Program-made: the position numbers and the translations under genes
In this document: in pieces, positions 1 through 11,489 of the stretch
Numbering within the stretch: the stretch's first letter is position 1
How the letters are laid out: each line of letters opens with the position of its first letter
Notes under the pieces: model-generated
Told to the model about the DNA's origin: nothing
What the model saw: the letters and a program-made list of their open reading frames with translations, nothing else
Databases searched by the model: none
DNA from: Megalonaias nervosa
Lineage: Eukaryota > Mollusca > Bivalvia > Unionida > Unionidae
Reading direction: 5' to 3'
DNA: 64,000 nucleotides
Assembly: GCA_016617855.1 (NCBI GenBank)
Contig: JAECUM010001813.1
Span: forward strand, 102,211 to 166,210

Positions 1-392
1 ACCCCCATGATTTTCTTAGCCTATATGCAACCCATGCATGTTTAGCAATTTAATCATCCATGCATTGACTAGTCATGGTGGTAGAGTCTATGATGGGTGT
101 TATGGGCCCAAAGAGCTCCAAAAGGACAAAACAGCAATTTATTACTACTCATGCTTGGTATGGTATGGATGTGATTACGTATGGTACCAATCAATACTGC
201 CTAGGCAACTCACAAAAGCAGCTGCTGTTTTGATCGATAATCAGGCTTTACTGTTATCCTTGGATGTTTAAAAGTTACTTGACTTTTACTTTTTGTAAAT
301 CCAAACTGTTCCTTTTTTTTGTGCTCATAATTGTCTGTAATTTTCATTTCTGCCATCACTATTTCAAACTGAGCCACACTGTTTATTTTAGC
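1..392. other. No gene recognised at the left edge
   Basis: A 77-codon open frame lies at 38-271 on the plus strand but has no recognisable domain and no counterpart in the other Polinton copy. This may be the continuing left part of element 1 or flanking host DNA; the sequence does not decide. Confidence 0.4.
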
Positions 393-623
393 CTAGATTG
401 CCACTGAATACAGTTTACTGATTGCATTGAGACTGTTTGTGCTGCTGCAAGTAATTCTGAATAAACATGTACTCATGAATGCACGAGCATTGGAAATTAA
501 TTTGTTAGCACTGCCAGAGACTTCAGTTACTATTGATATAGATCCAACAATTCTGGTTGGTGCACCTACAATGGTTGTTGTTGCCATGATTCCAGTCACA
601 CCAAGACCAACAGTTGTTGCCAC
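393..623 (-). pseudogene. Polinton small membrane protein, remnant (element 1)
   Basis: The minus-strand frame has a hydrophobic N-terminal part, then 'IVTEVSGSANKLIS' and 'SSTNSLNAISKL'. The same order, hydrophobic stretch then a V-T/D-V-A/S-G motif then a helical 'AKLxxxIS' tail, occurs in the element 2 protein at 49939-50268, so the two are taken as homologues. The conserved C-terminal 'ND..ISD.EF' segment seen in element 2 is missing here. Function unknown; probably a virion membrane or minor structural protein (inference). Similarity is moderate and the frame is short. Confidence 0.5.
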
Positions 624-719
624 AGCAAGTCAGCATATAGCATCTACAACCAAACACACATGTTTGTGTTTACCATCAGCATGGTTCTCTTCGTAATTCA
701 TCTTGCACCTGTTGTTGTT

Positions 720-2031
720 CCACTTCAATTATTTTTTCATGTGGGTATTCTAATTATATGACAGGCAGACTTAGTCCAGTCTCATCAGACATTTGGCCCT
801 CCAACAACAGCCCTACATAGCATCACAGCATAAGATCTGCAATTAGCACCAGCTGCATCTGCCTTTGCATCAAATACATGTCAACAACGGATTTCCTGAA
901 CAACTCCAGGTGTTCCAATGAAAAGTAATAAATTGGGTATAGTATCATGAAGTCATGTTGGGAAATCTGAAAGCCTTCTGATGTTCTGATGCCAGTCCAA
1001 ATATTACCACAGATTATGATACACGCATGCAGTATCATTGGTTTCAAAGTTAAGCAGAAAGGTTCTGAAGTTTCTTGAGGATCATTGAACTGCAAGGAAA
1101 CCTCAGTCACTTCTGAGTGGTTAAATATCATTTTACTCTCTGGTTGATTATTGTCTCGATTTGTAAGTTGAAATGCCACATATGCATGTTTTGGTGCACT
1201 AAGACTATGTTGGGTACTAATTTGCCAAGTAAATTATCCCGCAGTAGCAGTAGCAGTTGGTGAATGTGTATTTTGGTATGCGCGAGAAATGACAGTGTTG
1301 ATGCAGTTCCAGATTGCATAAACGATAACAAACATGATTCTGTAGAAAGGGAAGGAGATAACATAGGCATCCACAATGTTAATTTTTCTAATACAGCTCT
1401 ACCATGATCAGCAGCTACAGCACGCTAAATTGCATCATTGGAGTTATTTTTGCAGGTTAAAGGGACCATGTGTTTAGCCCCAAAAATAATATTGCAAACA
1501 TCTCTGCAAAACCCAAAATTGTGACTGAAGGGAATTGCACACAAATATTGTACTGAGGCTTCATGAAATTGTCCTTTGCTTTGAGCAAATCCACCATGAA
1601 AAGTGCCATGAACACCTATGACTACAGCTTGTACATCTACATAGCAGTGTGTGCAAAATTTTGAGGTCGCCTAATTGAAAACATAATCATTGCTGTATAT
1701 GGCAAGTCCAAAATTTGTCATGGAAATGTCAATGTTGTCAAAATTGATTCGATTTCCTTTCCATCAATGGAATAACATGCACTGTTAAACAACACCATGA
1801 TTCCATTATTAACAAATCCAGCTGCGGTATTGGTGGGATTATCGGTACTGCCAGCATCATTCTGTACCAATTTTCCCTCAGCTTCCAAGAATGCCTCACA
1901 TGAAAGACATCTCATGCACTTGCAATTTTATTTTTAATATGGCCAGGCATGAGTAATAATGAAAATCTCTTCTGCTTTGATACACCAACACAGGCAAATG
2001 CTGGATCAGATAGATATTTGAGCTGGGCCAT
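720..2031 (-). pseudogene. MCP: Polinton major capsid protein, decayed (element 1)
   Basis: Minus-strand frames reproduce in order the landmarks of the element 2 capsid gene: a start reading 'LKYLSDPAF' (2031), 'CEAFLEAEGKL' and 'FNSACYSIDGKEIES' (1915-1718), 'FGFCRDVCNIIFGAKH' (about 1500), 'LWMPMLSPSL' (about 1380) and 'GFQISQHDFMILYPIYYFSLE' split over several frames (1180-830). In known Polintons this protein is predicted to be a double-jelly-roll capsid subunit. At least three frameshifts and several stops break it. The gene starts just after the small basic protein, as in element 2. The C-terminal end is approximate. Confidence 0.75.
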
Positions 2032-2163
2032 GATGAGACTCTATTTTCCACTTATTTGTTATTGATTTTCTTTAATACCACTCATGTCCTGAATTTTATC
2101 CACATCCCATCGCCAGATTTGCAATTGCTGAATCTGATAATTGTTGCTTCATTAATGACTTTA

Positions 2164-2379
2164 CTAACTGCAGCCCGCATTGTTTCTGTTGATGGTAGTG
2201 TAATCACTTTTGTTGATGCTCTTGTTACCAATTGTCATAGCTGATGTCGAAGTAATTGATCTGCCTGCAATCCCAGTTGTTTCGTCTGATCCCACAGTAG
2301 CACTTTTGATGCTATCCACGACTTGCATTGCAACTTGTTTGGCGATTGGTACAGCTCGCAAAGTCAGAGCCCTGGGCAC
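2164..2379 (-). pseudogene. Polinton small basic protein, remnant (element 1)
   Basis: The frame contains 'AVPIAKQVAMQVVDSI', matching 'PIPIAKQLGMKAIDVV' in the element 2 protein at 44403-44708. In both copies it lies immediately upstream of the major capsid gene, which supports the pairing. The positively charged, helical, alanine-rich character suggests a core or membrane-active minor virion protein, but that is inference. It ends with no conserved C-terminus, so the copy is truncated or frameshifted. Confidence 0.6.
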
Positions 2380-2520
2380 CTTTTGAACAATCCATGTACA
2401 ACATCACTGAGGCCAGTTCCATCATAGGTTGAGTAAATGATTTTCTCATGCTAACAACTTGGACAGGTCCTACATGTCCATGCACGACCATCATTATTGT
2501 GTTTAAATGTCAGGTCAATC

Positions 2521-3290
2521 TCAAATGTACAGTTGTATTATCAATGTTTCACCACATAGATCCAAAACATGATCCACAAGGGAAAAATGAATTGTCAACT
2601 GATTATTATGACATGGTAGATAGACAGGTGCCATGGGTGTAATCATTATCAAATCAACTGGTTCCACCATTGGCGAAAACCCAAACAGTATGTAACCCTG
2701 AACAACTACGCCTGTCATTTCAGATCTGCTTTCATAACTACCACTGATAGCGTCACAAGTTACCGGTAAATTGATCTGGGTTGCTGAGATAACCCTCACA
2801 ATATCAGCTGCAATATGATATCCTGGAGTTCCTTTAGGTGCTTCACTCAAAATTTGCTTATTTTTGGGTATATTGTTAGGCCAACCTAGAACTGTTCACA
2901 AAGATGATTTTCCAATGTTAACTAAATATTGTGAAATTCAGTGGTGATCATGGAGCTGAGTGTGAGTTCATATTCACCCTTGGAAATTTTGCCAGTCTAC
3001 ACCAAAATTCTTCATTGGACCTCATCATTGATTAAGGTAATGTCATACACGCTGGTAGGAAGTTCTACAATGTTCCAATGATCTGATGGAAACACAAATG
3101 TGTTGTTCTCAGGCAGACCACCAAATGGCTGTGATCAGATGTTAGGCCAACTGTAAACATTCGCAATGACATCAGTATGATTTTAAGCGTGTATGATTCA
3201 CCAGCAGTAACAGATGCAGAAAAAGTCATACTAAATTCTGGTTTTGTTGATGAGATTAATGTGATAATTGAGGTAACACTCTTGGTTGTA
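2521..3290 (-). pseudogene. mCP: Polinton minor capsid (penton-like) protein, decayed (element 1)
   Basis: The upstream frame has 'SSTKPEFSMTF' (about 3250), matching 'SSAKPEFDVSF' in element 2. A second frame carries 'ELPTSVYDITLINDEVQ' (about 3050), matching the 'P-GSY-I--IN' signature. 'VLGWPN' follows near 2885. The 2850-2521 frame holds 'TPGYHIAADIVRV', 'CDAISGSYES', 'APVYLP' and 'LCGETLIIQL', the C-terminal signature of the Polinton minor capsid, a single jelly roll in the family. Here the VLGW motif runs straight into the GYH motif, whereas element 2 has about 640 bp of extra sequence between them. Several stops and frameshifts. Confidence 0.75.
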
Positions 3291-3334
3291 TTTACAGCCA
3301 ACTATTGTACTGAAACACAGATTCTAGGTAGCAC

Positions 3335-4860
3335 ACACACATTATCAGTTGTTTCAGAACTCATCATCCATGTTGTGTACATCATGGATATCTTCAACAA
3401 GTTCATGCAGCAACACATGATATGTGTCTCTGTTCAAATTGTCATTGTTGAGCAATCACTGACAATTGATGCGGCTTCATTGGTGACTTAAAGTGCATTG
3501 TTGCCCACATGAATGGATCCCACGAGTGTTTCCAATTGATCAAGCAAGGTCACAAGGACACAATCCACCAAGAATGCTTTCTTTTTCCTCTGTGGGTGTA
3601 GGTGTAGATGGGGGTGCAGGTCCTACATGTTGTTGTTGCCTTCACTGTTATCTTTGTTTTTTATCCGGTGAGGGTGTAAAGGGATTCTCTTCAGCTGGTG
3701 ATATAGAAGGTCATTCAAATGGGGTTGGTATATGTCTTGGTAGAGGTAATTTGTTTTTTATAATAACCTTCTCATTCTTGATCAGCTTCCTGATATGGTA
3801 AATAACAGTCAAAGGATACTTTTGTTTGAGCTGGTGTTTTCCATTTGCAGGTTTAGTTAGACCGTTTCCCATTTTTCAGTTTTGCCACCCATTGGCTAAA
3901 AGGTTTAGATTGTTCTTTGAACGATTTTAGTTCTTACCACCTTTTTAGTTGTTTTGATATCCATTTGTATTGTTCTTTCTCTGTACAAAATTTGAGGTGT
4001 TGCTTCTCTAGCCATCTGTTAAATTCTTCCTCTTGCTCCCCTGTAGCATATTCAGGATCTGGGTCTCTAGGAAGTTGTTGTGGTTGTAATTGCATTACAG
4101 GTCGCAATTGGAAAAATTCTTTCCAGAACTTTCACCTTCTTCAGTTCTTCCACGCATAAATGCATTTCACATTTGCACAAATTGACTCCACCAAGTACTG
4201 GTAGCTTGATTAAACTCCCTGAATACCATTTTAGGTCATTCAGCATTCATGTATTTATCGTGTGTCTTTGATGGCACTTTTATCATATGATCTTTCCACT
4301 TGGGAAGTCTGTTCAGAGTGACCGCATAGAATTTTTTTAACACTCCTGGTGAGCTGTTTTGTTAAAGAACTGAGCCAGTTTTGGCAGTTCTGACTTGTAT
4401 TTGGGTGGCACGTCTGGTATTCTTGCAAATGCCTCTCCAAAATCCTCATCAAGTGCATGGGAGCCTTTGCAAGCACACCAGTGGCTTCTTCAATTTCACC
4501 AATGTCTACTTTCACTTCATCAATTGCCTGTGGCAAACACGTGATAGACTCCACAATTGCTCTTGTGGGTTTTTTTTATATTCTTGGTATGTTTAGCTAT
4601 TTTATGAACTGGACTTGATTCTTCTTCTGTTCAAGTAAGTGCCACCACTTGTATGGTTGCTATGGTTGCTCTGGTTGCCTTTTAATTTCTTAAATTTCTT
4701 CAATTTCCTTTTTGGGTTTAATCAGCATCACAAATGTTTTTTTCTTTTTAAAACTCACTCTGAGGTCTTCTTGTGCAGTTTGTCATGACTAACAGATGTT
4801 TGGCCTTTTGTGGCCTTTTTTAACATTTTGAATCAATTCTTGCTGTTCGTTGGTGGTTTA
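3335..4860 (-). pseudogene. Polinton conserved protein X, decayed (element 1)
   Basis: The best frame (4554-4255) encodes 'AIDEVKVDIGEIEEATGVLA', followed by charged helical sequence. Near 3380 another frame gives 'YHVLLHELVEDIHDV', resembling 'YQSLIDEIVDD' at the end of the element 2 gene at 43338-44283. In both copies the gene lies upstream of the small basic and capsid genes. Lysine/glutamate-rich composition suggests a coiled-coil structural protein; function unknown. Frames are broken repeatedly, so only the general identity is supported. Confidence 0.5.
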
Positions 4861-4928
4861 TGACATCTCTTCCCATACCCTTCTGTGATATAACTGATGG
4901 ACATTTGATATGATTGGTTTTATTACTG

Positions 4929-5520
4929 TTAAATTGGTGCATCCAAACCAGCTTGATATTTACCCCTGTAAGTTCCAGTCAAATCAGTTCTTAGAAAACT
5001 ATACAGGTCTGAGGAAATCCACACAAACATGTCATGAAATTTCATCCCATGTGTGGTCAGTGACACACCAAGTCCAAGACCATGAGTGTCAATGCCACAA
5101 AATATCATCATGTTACAGTTGTCAAAGATTACTTTAGGCACATGTGCATATCATTGAGTCAAATAGATGATGTCAGTGATTTTTGATGGCCTCGTGAAAA
5201 TATTTTTGTGGGATTGACGTGATTGTCAGTCATCACATATCGTATATTACAAGATTGTTTTTGTTTGCATCCAGATCTTCAATAGTAGGTGGTTCATCGA
5301 TAGAGGAAAAGAAATCGACAGAAAGCTCCTCTTCTTGTGGTGCTACCACCTCAATGATTTTTTGCCACCTAATGCTTTTTGAAAGTCTTTTGAAACGTCA
5401 TAACTCTGTTTTCTCATTGGCCAATGGTGCAATCACATACAACCAATCTCATGTTAACCATCATAAAGCCATATTCAGCTCAGTTGAGTTTTTCCTGATC
5501 CAGCAGTACCAAAGATCAGT
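4929..5520 (-). pseudogene. ATP: Polinton genome-packaging ATPase, decayed (element 1)
   Basis: FtsK/HerA-type (A32-like) ATPase that pumps DNA into capsids. The Walker A motif reads 'GTAGSGKTQL' on the minus strand near 5490. The C-terminal frame (5141-4929) starts 'MPKVIFDNCNMMIF', directly comparable to 'IPKVIRDNCNLLVVF' in the element 2 ATPase, and ends near 'GLD'. The middle is frameshifted and holds a 'YAHVPKV' segment preceded by stops. It is divergent from the PLA2 gene that follows, the same head-to-head arrangement as in element 2. Confidence 0.75.
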
Positions 5521-5534
5521 GTACAAACTTTTGA

Positions 5535-5960
5535 AAACACAGTTATGGACCAAAAGTGTTCACATTTATTCAAAAAAAGATCGAGGCTGCATTGTCAAAG
5601 TTACTAGGGAGTAAATGTTCTGGTAAAAATCACATTCCTGGATACACTTACTGTGGGCTGGGTACACAGCTAGATATACAACTTGATTCCAATAACCAAC
5701 CAAAGCACGGCAAAGTACCTATCATCTGCATTGATGCTGTATGTTAATGACATGACCTTGCATACCAAGCATCAAAAAGTATCTGTTCGCATCAGCAAGC
5801 TGGTGTTGATCTCATCCATGACTTTAATGTGATTAATTCAACTCGGGGAGAACAAATTGCAAGATGGGTCATTAAAGGAGGTATGAATGCTAAGATTGCA
5901 CTTCATGGTGGACAAAAAGTCTCCCGTGGACATAAGTCCAATCATTAAGAGTAAAATAAT
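5535..5960 (+). pseudogene. Phospholipase A2-like virion protein, decayed (element 1)
   Basis: The frame from 5556 reads through 'IPGYTYCGLGTQLD', the calcium-binding loop of a secreted-type or parvovirus VP1-type PLA2 (consensus YxGPGT). It continues to 'IDAVC' and, after two adjacent stops, 'HDLAYQ', the catalytic His-Asp motif. In viruses with such a domain it breaches endosomal membranes during entry; Polintons and adintoviruses carry it as a separate gene. The copy is broken by stops between the two active-site motifs and has lost the N-terminal zinc ribbon that element 2 retains. Confidence 0.75.
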
Positions 5961-6029
5961 GCAAACAATGGACCCAAAAAAGCCTGACATTATCCAAAAT
6001 ATACTACAGTCTGCATGGGTTTTGGAGAC

Positions 6030-6970
6030 ATGAAGCTGCCATAGAAGTATTAGTGAGTGCTGCAATGGTCATTCATGGGATTGCTCGATCAAGGTTGGCC
6101 AAACAAGCGCTGTGGCAGATTTACTTACCAGTACCATGAAAGATTTAATGTGATTGGTTTGATATCCAAACACCTAATGAGGTCTATCATGCTTATCTGC
6201 TATTTCTTTCACATAATTGTGTCAATAGCACATGTACAAGTACGCATTTTAATGATTCTCGATGTTGCCAGCAGATACAAAGCTGAGCCACTGACGTCAA
6301 AAGATTCTATAAATGTGACAGATGCACCCGAAGGCATTTATGCATGTGGATTGCTCATATGGCCACAGTTGTTACAAGTGGATACTGGTAAAGAATGTCT
6401 CTGATATGTTGCTGAGCCTTTGGCCAAACACTATGTGTGAGATCATATGGGACATGTCAATGTACATTGTGACCAAGCTATTGTGAAACAACTTAATCAC
6501 ATTCTTTCTGAACGGTTATTCAGTCATCAGCGCATGCAAGAATTGTTGATGAGGCCAGAGTGGTCTCAGGAATGGGTAGCATGACTTCCATTAGTCATGG
6601 CAGCATTGAATAATGAATTCTCATGCACAACTGGATTAAAACCAGCTATTATGAATCGAAAAAAGACCATTACATTTACACAGAAAATTATTTTGCAGCC
6701 AATACATTTACAACCACTCGGAGACACATTTGTTCTGTATCTGTATGCACCAGGAGAGTTAGAAGGTTGGCAACGTTATGCCACTGACCCAGTATGGTCT
6801 GTCGATGTATTTATTATCTTGGAATGGATTGATTCTCCGAGACAGTCAATAAATTATCATTTGGGACCATCACCGGGTGGACCAAAACCTCCCAGCTGAA
6901 CATTTGTGCAAGAGGAATTGCTAGTCATTTCAGCAAATACGGAACTGCCTTCAGGATTTGTGTAGATGCA
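6030..6970 (+). pseudogene. INT: Polinton retroviral-like integrase, decayed (element 1)
   Basis: Successive frames carry 'LDVASRYKAEPLTSKD' (about 6265), 'WPQLLQVDTGKE' (about 6370, second catalytic Asp), 'VHCDQAIVKQ', 'LSERLFSHQ' and 'VMAALNNEF' (6600). They end with a chromodomain-like C-terminus containing 'PGELEGWQRYATDPVWS' and 'FVQEELLVI'. The core is that of an rve-family integrase, which cuts and joins element ends. Several stops are TGA where a CGA arginine codon is likely. It follows the PLA2 gene in the same orientation and faces the polymerase tail to tail. Confidence 0.85.
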
Positions 6971-6989
6971 GTAGTGCATTGCACTAACC

Positions 6990-8209
6990 AGTATCATTCA
7001 TAAGGTGGTTAAGAACAGCACCATGACCAAATGCATAGATGGTGTGAGTCCATTGGGAAGTATCCATCACTTGGTATTAGGCAGTGACAATGTCACCTTA
7101 GTGCATAGGTAAACACCCATGTAATGCTTCTGACATCTTTTCATATTTGCCATGTGTGAACTCATGTTGGTCACCCATGGAACACCTTTAGATTTTTTAA
7201 ATGTTTTTAGAGCCACCAACCTAAATCGATTACATTTTGAGTTGTAGTTTCACATACTCTTTGATTACTTTACCTGATCATTCATCTTTGAACTTACCAA
7301 CAACATATTTATTGGTGTTGCTAAACAACAGATGTTCTTTCAGATACTCGCTGGTATCAAATTTGTTGACCGAACTTGGTTGTGCCATGTCAGTGTACAC
7401 ATCATCAGTGGTGATATGCATCAGCAGTGAGTTAGTGTTGTGTACAACATCTTAACCTGATCCTGGTAATACGGTTTGATCTTGTTATAGCAGAGCCCAT
7501 ATATGTTCAACTTCCATGTGTCTAAGAAGGATGAACCAACATAAATTGTTTTTTTTTCAGCGTTATTTTTATATTTTACTGTAAACAGCAACAAGTCCAC
7601 CATCAAAGATTTTTCTGTATTAAAAGGCTGGATCATGGGTGAGCCTTCAAAGTTTCTCTTGCTCACTATCAAAGACAAGATCTGCATGGATTGGTTTCCA
7701 CAGATTCTTCATGGTTTTCCTGAACATGGTATTATTCATGAGCTTGAAAAAGTCCTTCTTAAAGTCATTGGTAGCCATTATTATTAGATCCATATTCATC
7801 TGAATATACGGGGCCATCCAAGCTTGCTGGCAAAATTCAAGAACTCAATAGAGTTGGGTTGCATGCATACCCAATCATAAGTACAACTGCAGATTTTGCA
7901 CATGTAATGCATAATTGTGTTTCATCCTAAGACTTGGTCCTCAGACTAAGTTTAGTGTATTCAGTGTATTTGCAACCGGCTTCATCAACAATCGCGTACT
8001 GATACGGGAGCAACCATGTAATGGGCACTGACATTGCTTCTGGTGTCAACAGATAATCATTATGTGCCTCAGGTAAATGTTTTGGGTATTCAAGATTAAC
8101 TTCAGAGAATTATCAATGGTCACTGTTGATTTATTAAACACGTGTTTTTGTAGGTCCATATGCATTTGATCAATCCACTGAAATCACCAACCGGTAATGG
8201 TTGCATCAT
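6990..8209 (-). pseudogene. POLB: Polinton protein-primed DNA polymerase B, C-terminal part (element 1)
   Basis: The minus-strand frames contain 'VLEFCQQAWMAPYIQMN', 'DFKKDFFKLMNNTMFRKTM' (motif B region) and 'IKPYYQDQVKMLY' leading to motif C. At motif C the frame shifts and the expected DTDS reads NTNS, so both catalytic aspartates are lost. After it come 'FDTSEYLKEH' and, near 7050, a 'YAFGHGA' C-terminal signature. This belongs to the canonical Polinton polymerase group, unlike the polymerase of element 2. It continues on the far side of the LINE at 8210-12897. Confidence 0.8.
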
Positions 8210-8717
8210 AATAATAATAATAATGATAAGGACTTTATTTAGAGAAGGTAACTCATTTAGTTACAGAACTAATCTACCTTGAGGCCTTCTATTATGCACA
8301 GTATATACAGTATATACAACATGATGTGAAGAATCTGGCTTGACACTAAATAATTAAGTGATATTAAAAGTCAAAGTATCAAGCCTGGAACACATGCACA
8401 GGCATCTGTGAACACATAATCATATATAAAATATAAAATATCATCCTGCATTGAAAAATTTAACTGTGAAAATGATGCAAAATTACAGAAAAGCATATGG
8501 TATTTATTGTACTAGAAATGTTCAGTTGTCTAAAGATTTCATCCATTTGAGGTATTGATTATGAAAAGAAGAGATGCTAGGAGCCTGCTATATGTTACTG
8601 GGAATGTTGTTCCATACCAGTGGACCTGTATATTGAAAACTTTTTTTAAACAATTCCTTCTTTGGCCTTGGTATAATGTAATTTTTACTTCTTATGGACC
8701 TTAAATTTGGAGTACCA

Positions 8718-10035
8718 TCAGCATCTCTTTGGTGAAAGATATTTCTTAGGAATGGCTTTTCTGGATACTTTATACATCAATTTCACCTTTCTAAGAAATA
8801 TTCTTTCATGTATTGTTAAAATCTTTATATTATTCATTGCATCCTGGAAATTGTCTATACATTGATCTAGAACTAAATGGCAAGCCGTCTTTTGGAGTCT
8901 TAAAAGTGTTGTTATGTTTGAATTAGAGGTATTACCCCAAATTACATTACAATAGTCCAGATATGGCTGAAGATAACATTTATAAAAGATGACCCTATAC
9001 TGAAGAGAAATGTATGTCTTGATTTTCCTCAGTAGCCAAAGATAAGAATTAACCTTTTCTGAAACGTGTTTAATGTGAATAGACCAAGTAAGATTGTTAT
9101 CTATGAATACACCAAGAATTTTATCATGAGAGGTCAATATTAAGGCTCACATTGTCAAATAGAACCTGGAGTTTGTCGCTATCTAGCCTTGCTCGTTTTT
9201 GTTGCGTTGTAACTAGTAGGACTTTCGTTTTTTCTGTATTTATGATCATACTGTTTTCCTTGCACCATACTTGAAGTCTGTTGAGAGCATCTTGTAAGTT
9301 ATTTTCAAGTACTGTTTTGGTTTTACCCATCTCAGACAGTATGGTATCATCTGCATAGAGGTCAGTGGAAGAAATTGAAGTTCCAATCTTAAGAGGTAAG
9401 TCGTTAATAAATAGAATGAATAAAAGAGGTCCAAGGATAGAGCCCTGTGGTGTTCCACAATTAATATTTTTACTTTGAGAAGGTTGACCATTTAAAGACA
9501 CTTTTTGCACTCTATTGGTAAGTAATAAATAAACCAGTTTAGGGAGTTTTCACTGCATTGATAGAGTTTTAGTTTTTCAAGCAAAATTTCATGGTCTACA
9601 AGATCAAAAGCATTACGAAAATCAACCATAATAGTGCCTACCATTTCTCCTTGATCTAATGCTTTCAGCCATTTATCAGTCAAAGATACAAGTGCAGTTT
9701 CACAGATGTGATTCTGTCGAAAGCCAGACTGATTATCATGAATAAGATCATAAGTATTCAAATAGTTGAGAAAAGAATCATGTACATGTTTTTCTAGTAA
9801 TTTGGAGAGACAAGGAAGGATAGAGATGGGTCTGTAGTTATTTACATCATCTTTGGTTCCTGCTTTATGCAATGGTGTAACCTTGGCAGTTTTCCATGTT
9901 TGTGGAAATTTATTAGACCTAATACTTTCATTGCAAATGAAAGCTATACTCTCTACAATTGAAGGTGCAGCTACCTTTAGTAGCCTTGGTCCAATCATAT
10001 CAAGTCCAGTAGATTTACAATCATCCATTTTTTAA
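8718..10035 (-). pseudogene. LINE ORF2 reverse transcriptase domain
   Basis: Three abutting frames encode a non-LTR reverse transcriptase. The first has 'STGLDMIGPRLLK', 'TPLHKAG', 'YRPISILPCLSKLLEK', 'NQSGFRQNH' and 'VDFRNAFDLVDHEILL' (10028-9492). The second has 'GTPQGSILGPLLF' and the catalytic 'LYADDT' (9510-9124). The third has the thumb region 'LGVFIDNNLTW' and 'YLQPYLDYCNVIWG' (9137-8718). The active-site YADD is intact but the frame is broken at about 9490 and 9130. The family is jockey/CR1-like; assignment to a clade would need alignment. Confidence 0.9.
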
Positions 10036-10081
10036 GTATATTTCAACACAAATTCTGGACTCATATCAGGAACTTCAAACT

Positions 10082-11483
10082 TTATATTGTTTGGTAGTTT
10101 TTAGCACAAAAATGTTTCTTTAAGTTTTTCAGCAATTTGAATGAAAAGTCATTAAAAATATTTGAGATGTCAATTGGATTATTGGTATAAATGCCCTCAT
10201 GATTGAGGAATAAAATTTCAGTTTTACTCTTATATTTCTCTGCACCAAAGTCTGTAAACACTTTCCAGATAGCTTTCGGATTATTTTGGTTTTCATCCAG
10301 CATTTTTTTGTAGTGCGCTTGTTTGGCTTGATGTATCATTTTATTAACTTTATTCCTCTAAACTCTATATTCAGCTTGATTTCCTATTGATTTTAGTTGG
10401 TTTCTTTGCTTTATTGCTTCTAAAATTTCTGGGAAGATCCAGCCTGGCTGGTGGTCTTTCTTTATCCTGTGTGCTTTTAAACGGGCATGTTTGTTCACTA
10501 TACTGATGAACAGATCTGTCCAAGTATCTAAAACATCAATATCTTCCAAGATTTGGACTGTATTCCATGGAATCTGTTTCAGACCTTCCAGGAATTTAAC
10601 AGTATCAAAGTTTTGAAAAGATCTCTAAGTAAAGGATTTGTGGATATTATTGTTTTTTTATTTGCCATTGACTTTACGTGTTAGATAAATTGCAAAGTGG
10701 TCACTTATATCAATCTTTGGAACCATTACTTCCAAAACATTTTCTTTTGTATTGGTATAAATATGATCGGTGGGTTCATTTATTAGTTGCTCCATACCTA
10801 ACGAAGCAATAAAATCCATCCAATTCACTTTTATTTGATCATTGAGAAGGTCTCTACTTTATCGCCTCGAATGTAAAATTCTTTCTCTTCATTCGAAATT
10901 GTATCTACATAAGTTCAAAATATTCACACCAGTCAGTATGTGATGATGGAGGTCTGTACACAAAACCTACTAAGTAGGGCATAGATTTTTTTGGAGTGAT
11001 CTGTAGCCAAATGGATTCTATTTCCTGTATTTCTTGAGGTCTTCCCATCTTTTAAAAAATAGTACCAGTTCTAATATACACAAGGAGCCCACCACCACCT
11101 GCTTTCCTATCCCTTCGATAAGGTTTGTCATAGCCATTGATATACAAGAAATTTTCACCCAGATTTTCTGTCAACATTGTTTCTGAGAGTCCAAATCAAT
11201 GGATATTATTATTTGGAGAGGTTAGCAGTAACTTTGCTTGATCGATCTTTCCATGAAAACCCTGAATATTTAAATGACCTATGTGTAAACCCTTACTAGA
11301 AACTCCTAAATTCATGAGATTAACATCAGTGCTATTAGAGGCACTCAAGGAGATATTAAAAGTATTAAAACTGTGTTCACAATGATCATCGTTACAACTG
11401 TCATTACTGTATAAAAAATTAGTTTTTCTACAATTGGATTTTCTACTTTTATAATCATTGTATAAATCTGAACTATCAGTCAT
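10082..11483 (-). pseudogene. LINE ORF2 endonuclease (APE-type) and linker
   Basis: The frame at 11483-11196 has the APE-endonuclease start 'HIGHLNIQGFHGKID'. A neighbouring frame (about 11200-11040) has 'FGLSETMLTENL' and 'YRRDRKAGGGGLLVYI', the next endonuclease signatures, and 'GFVYRPPSS' follows. The 10549-10358 and 10339-10082 frames ('NKHARLKAHRIKKDHQPGW', 'QAKQAHYKKMLDENQNNPK') are the usual linker before the reverse transcriptase. At least five stops or shifts, so the product is not made. Confidence 0.8.
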
Positions 11484-11489
11484 ATTTGA

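Noticed and set aside
38..271. 77-codon plus-strand ORF at the left edge as a gene
   Set aside because: No start context, motif or counterpart in the second element; could be chance.
2056..3491. Plus-strand open frames at 2056-2244, 2448-2642, 3177-3491 and similar
   Set aside because: They are antisense shadows of the small basic, minor capsid and protein X remnants of element 1.
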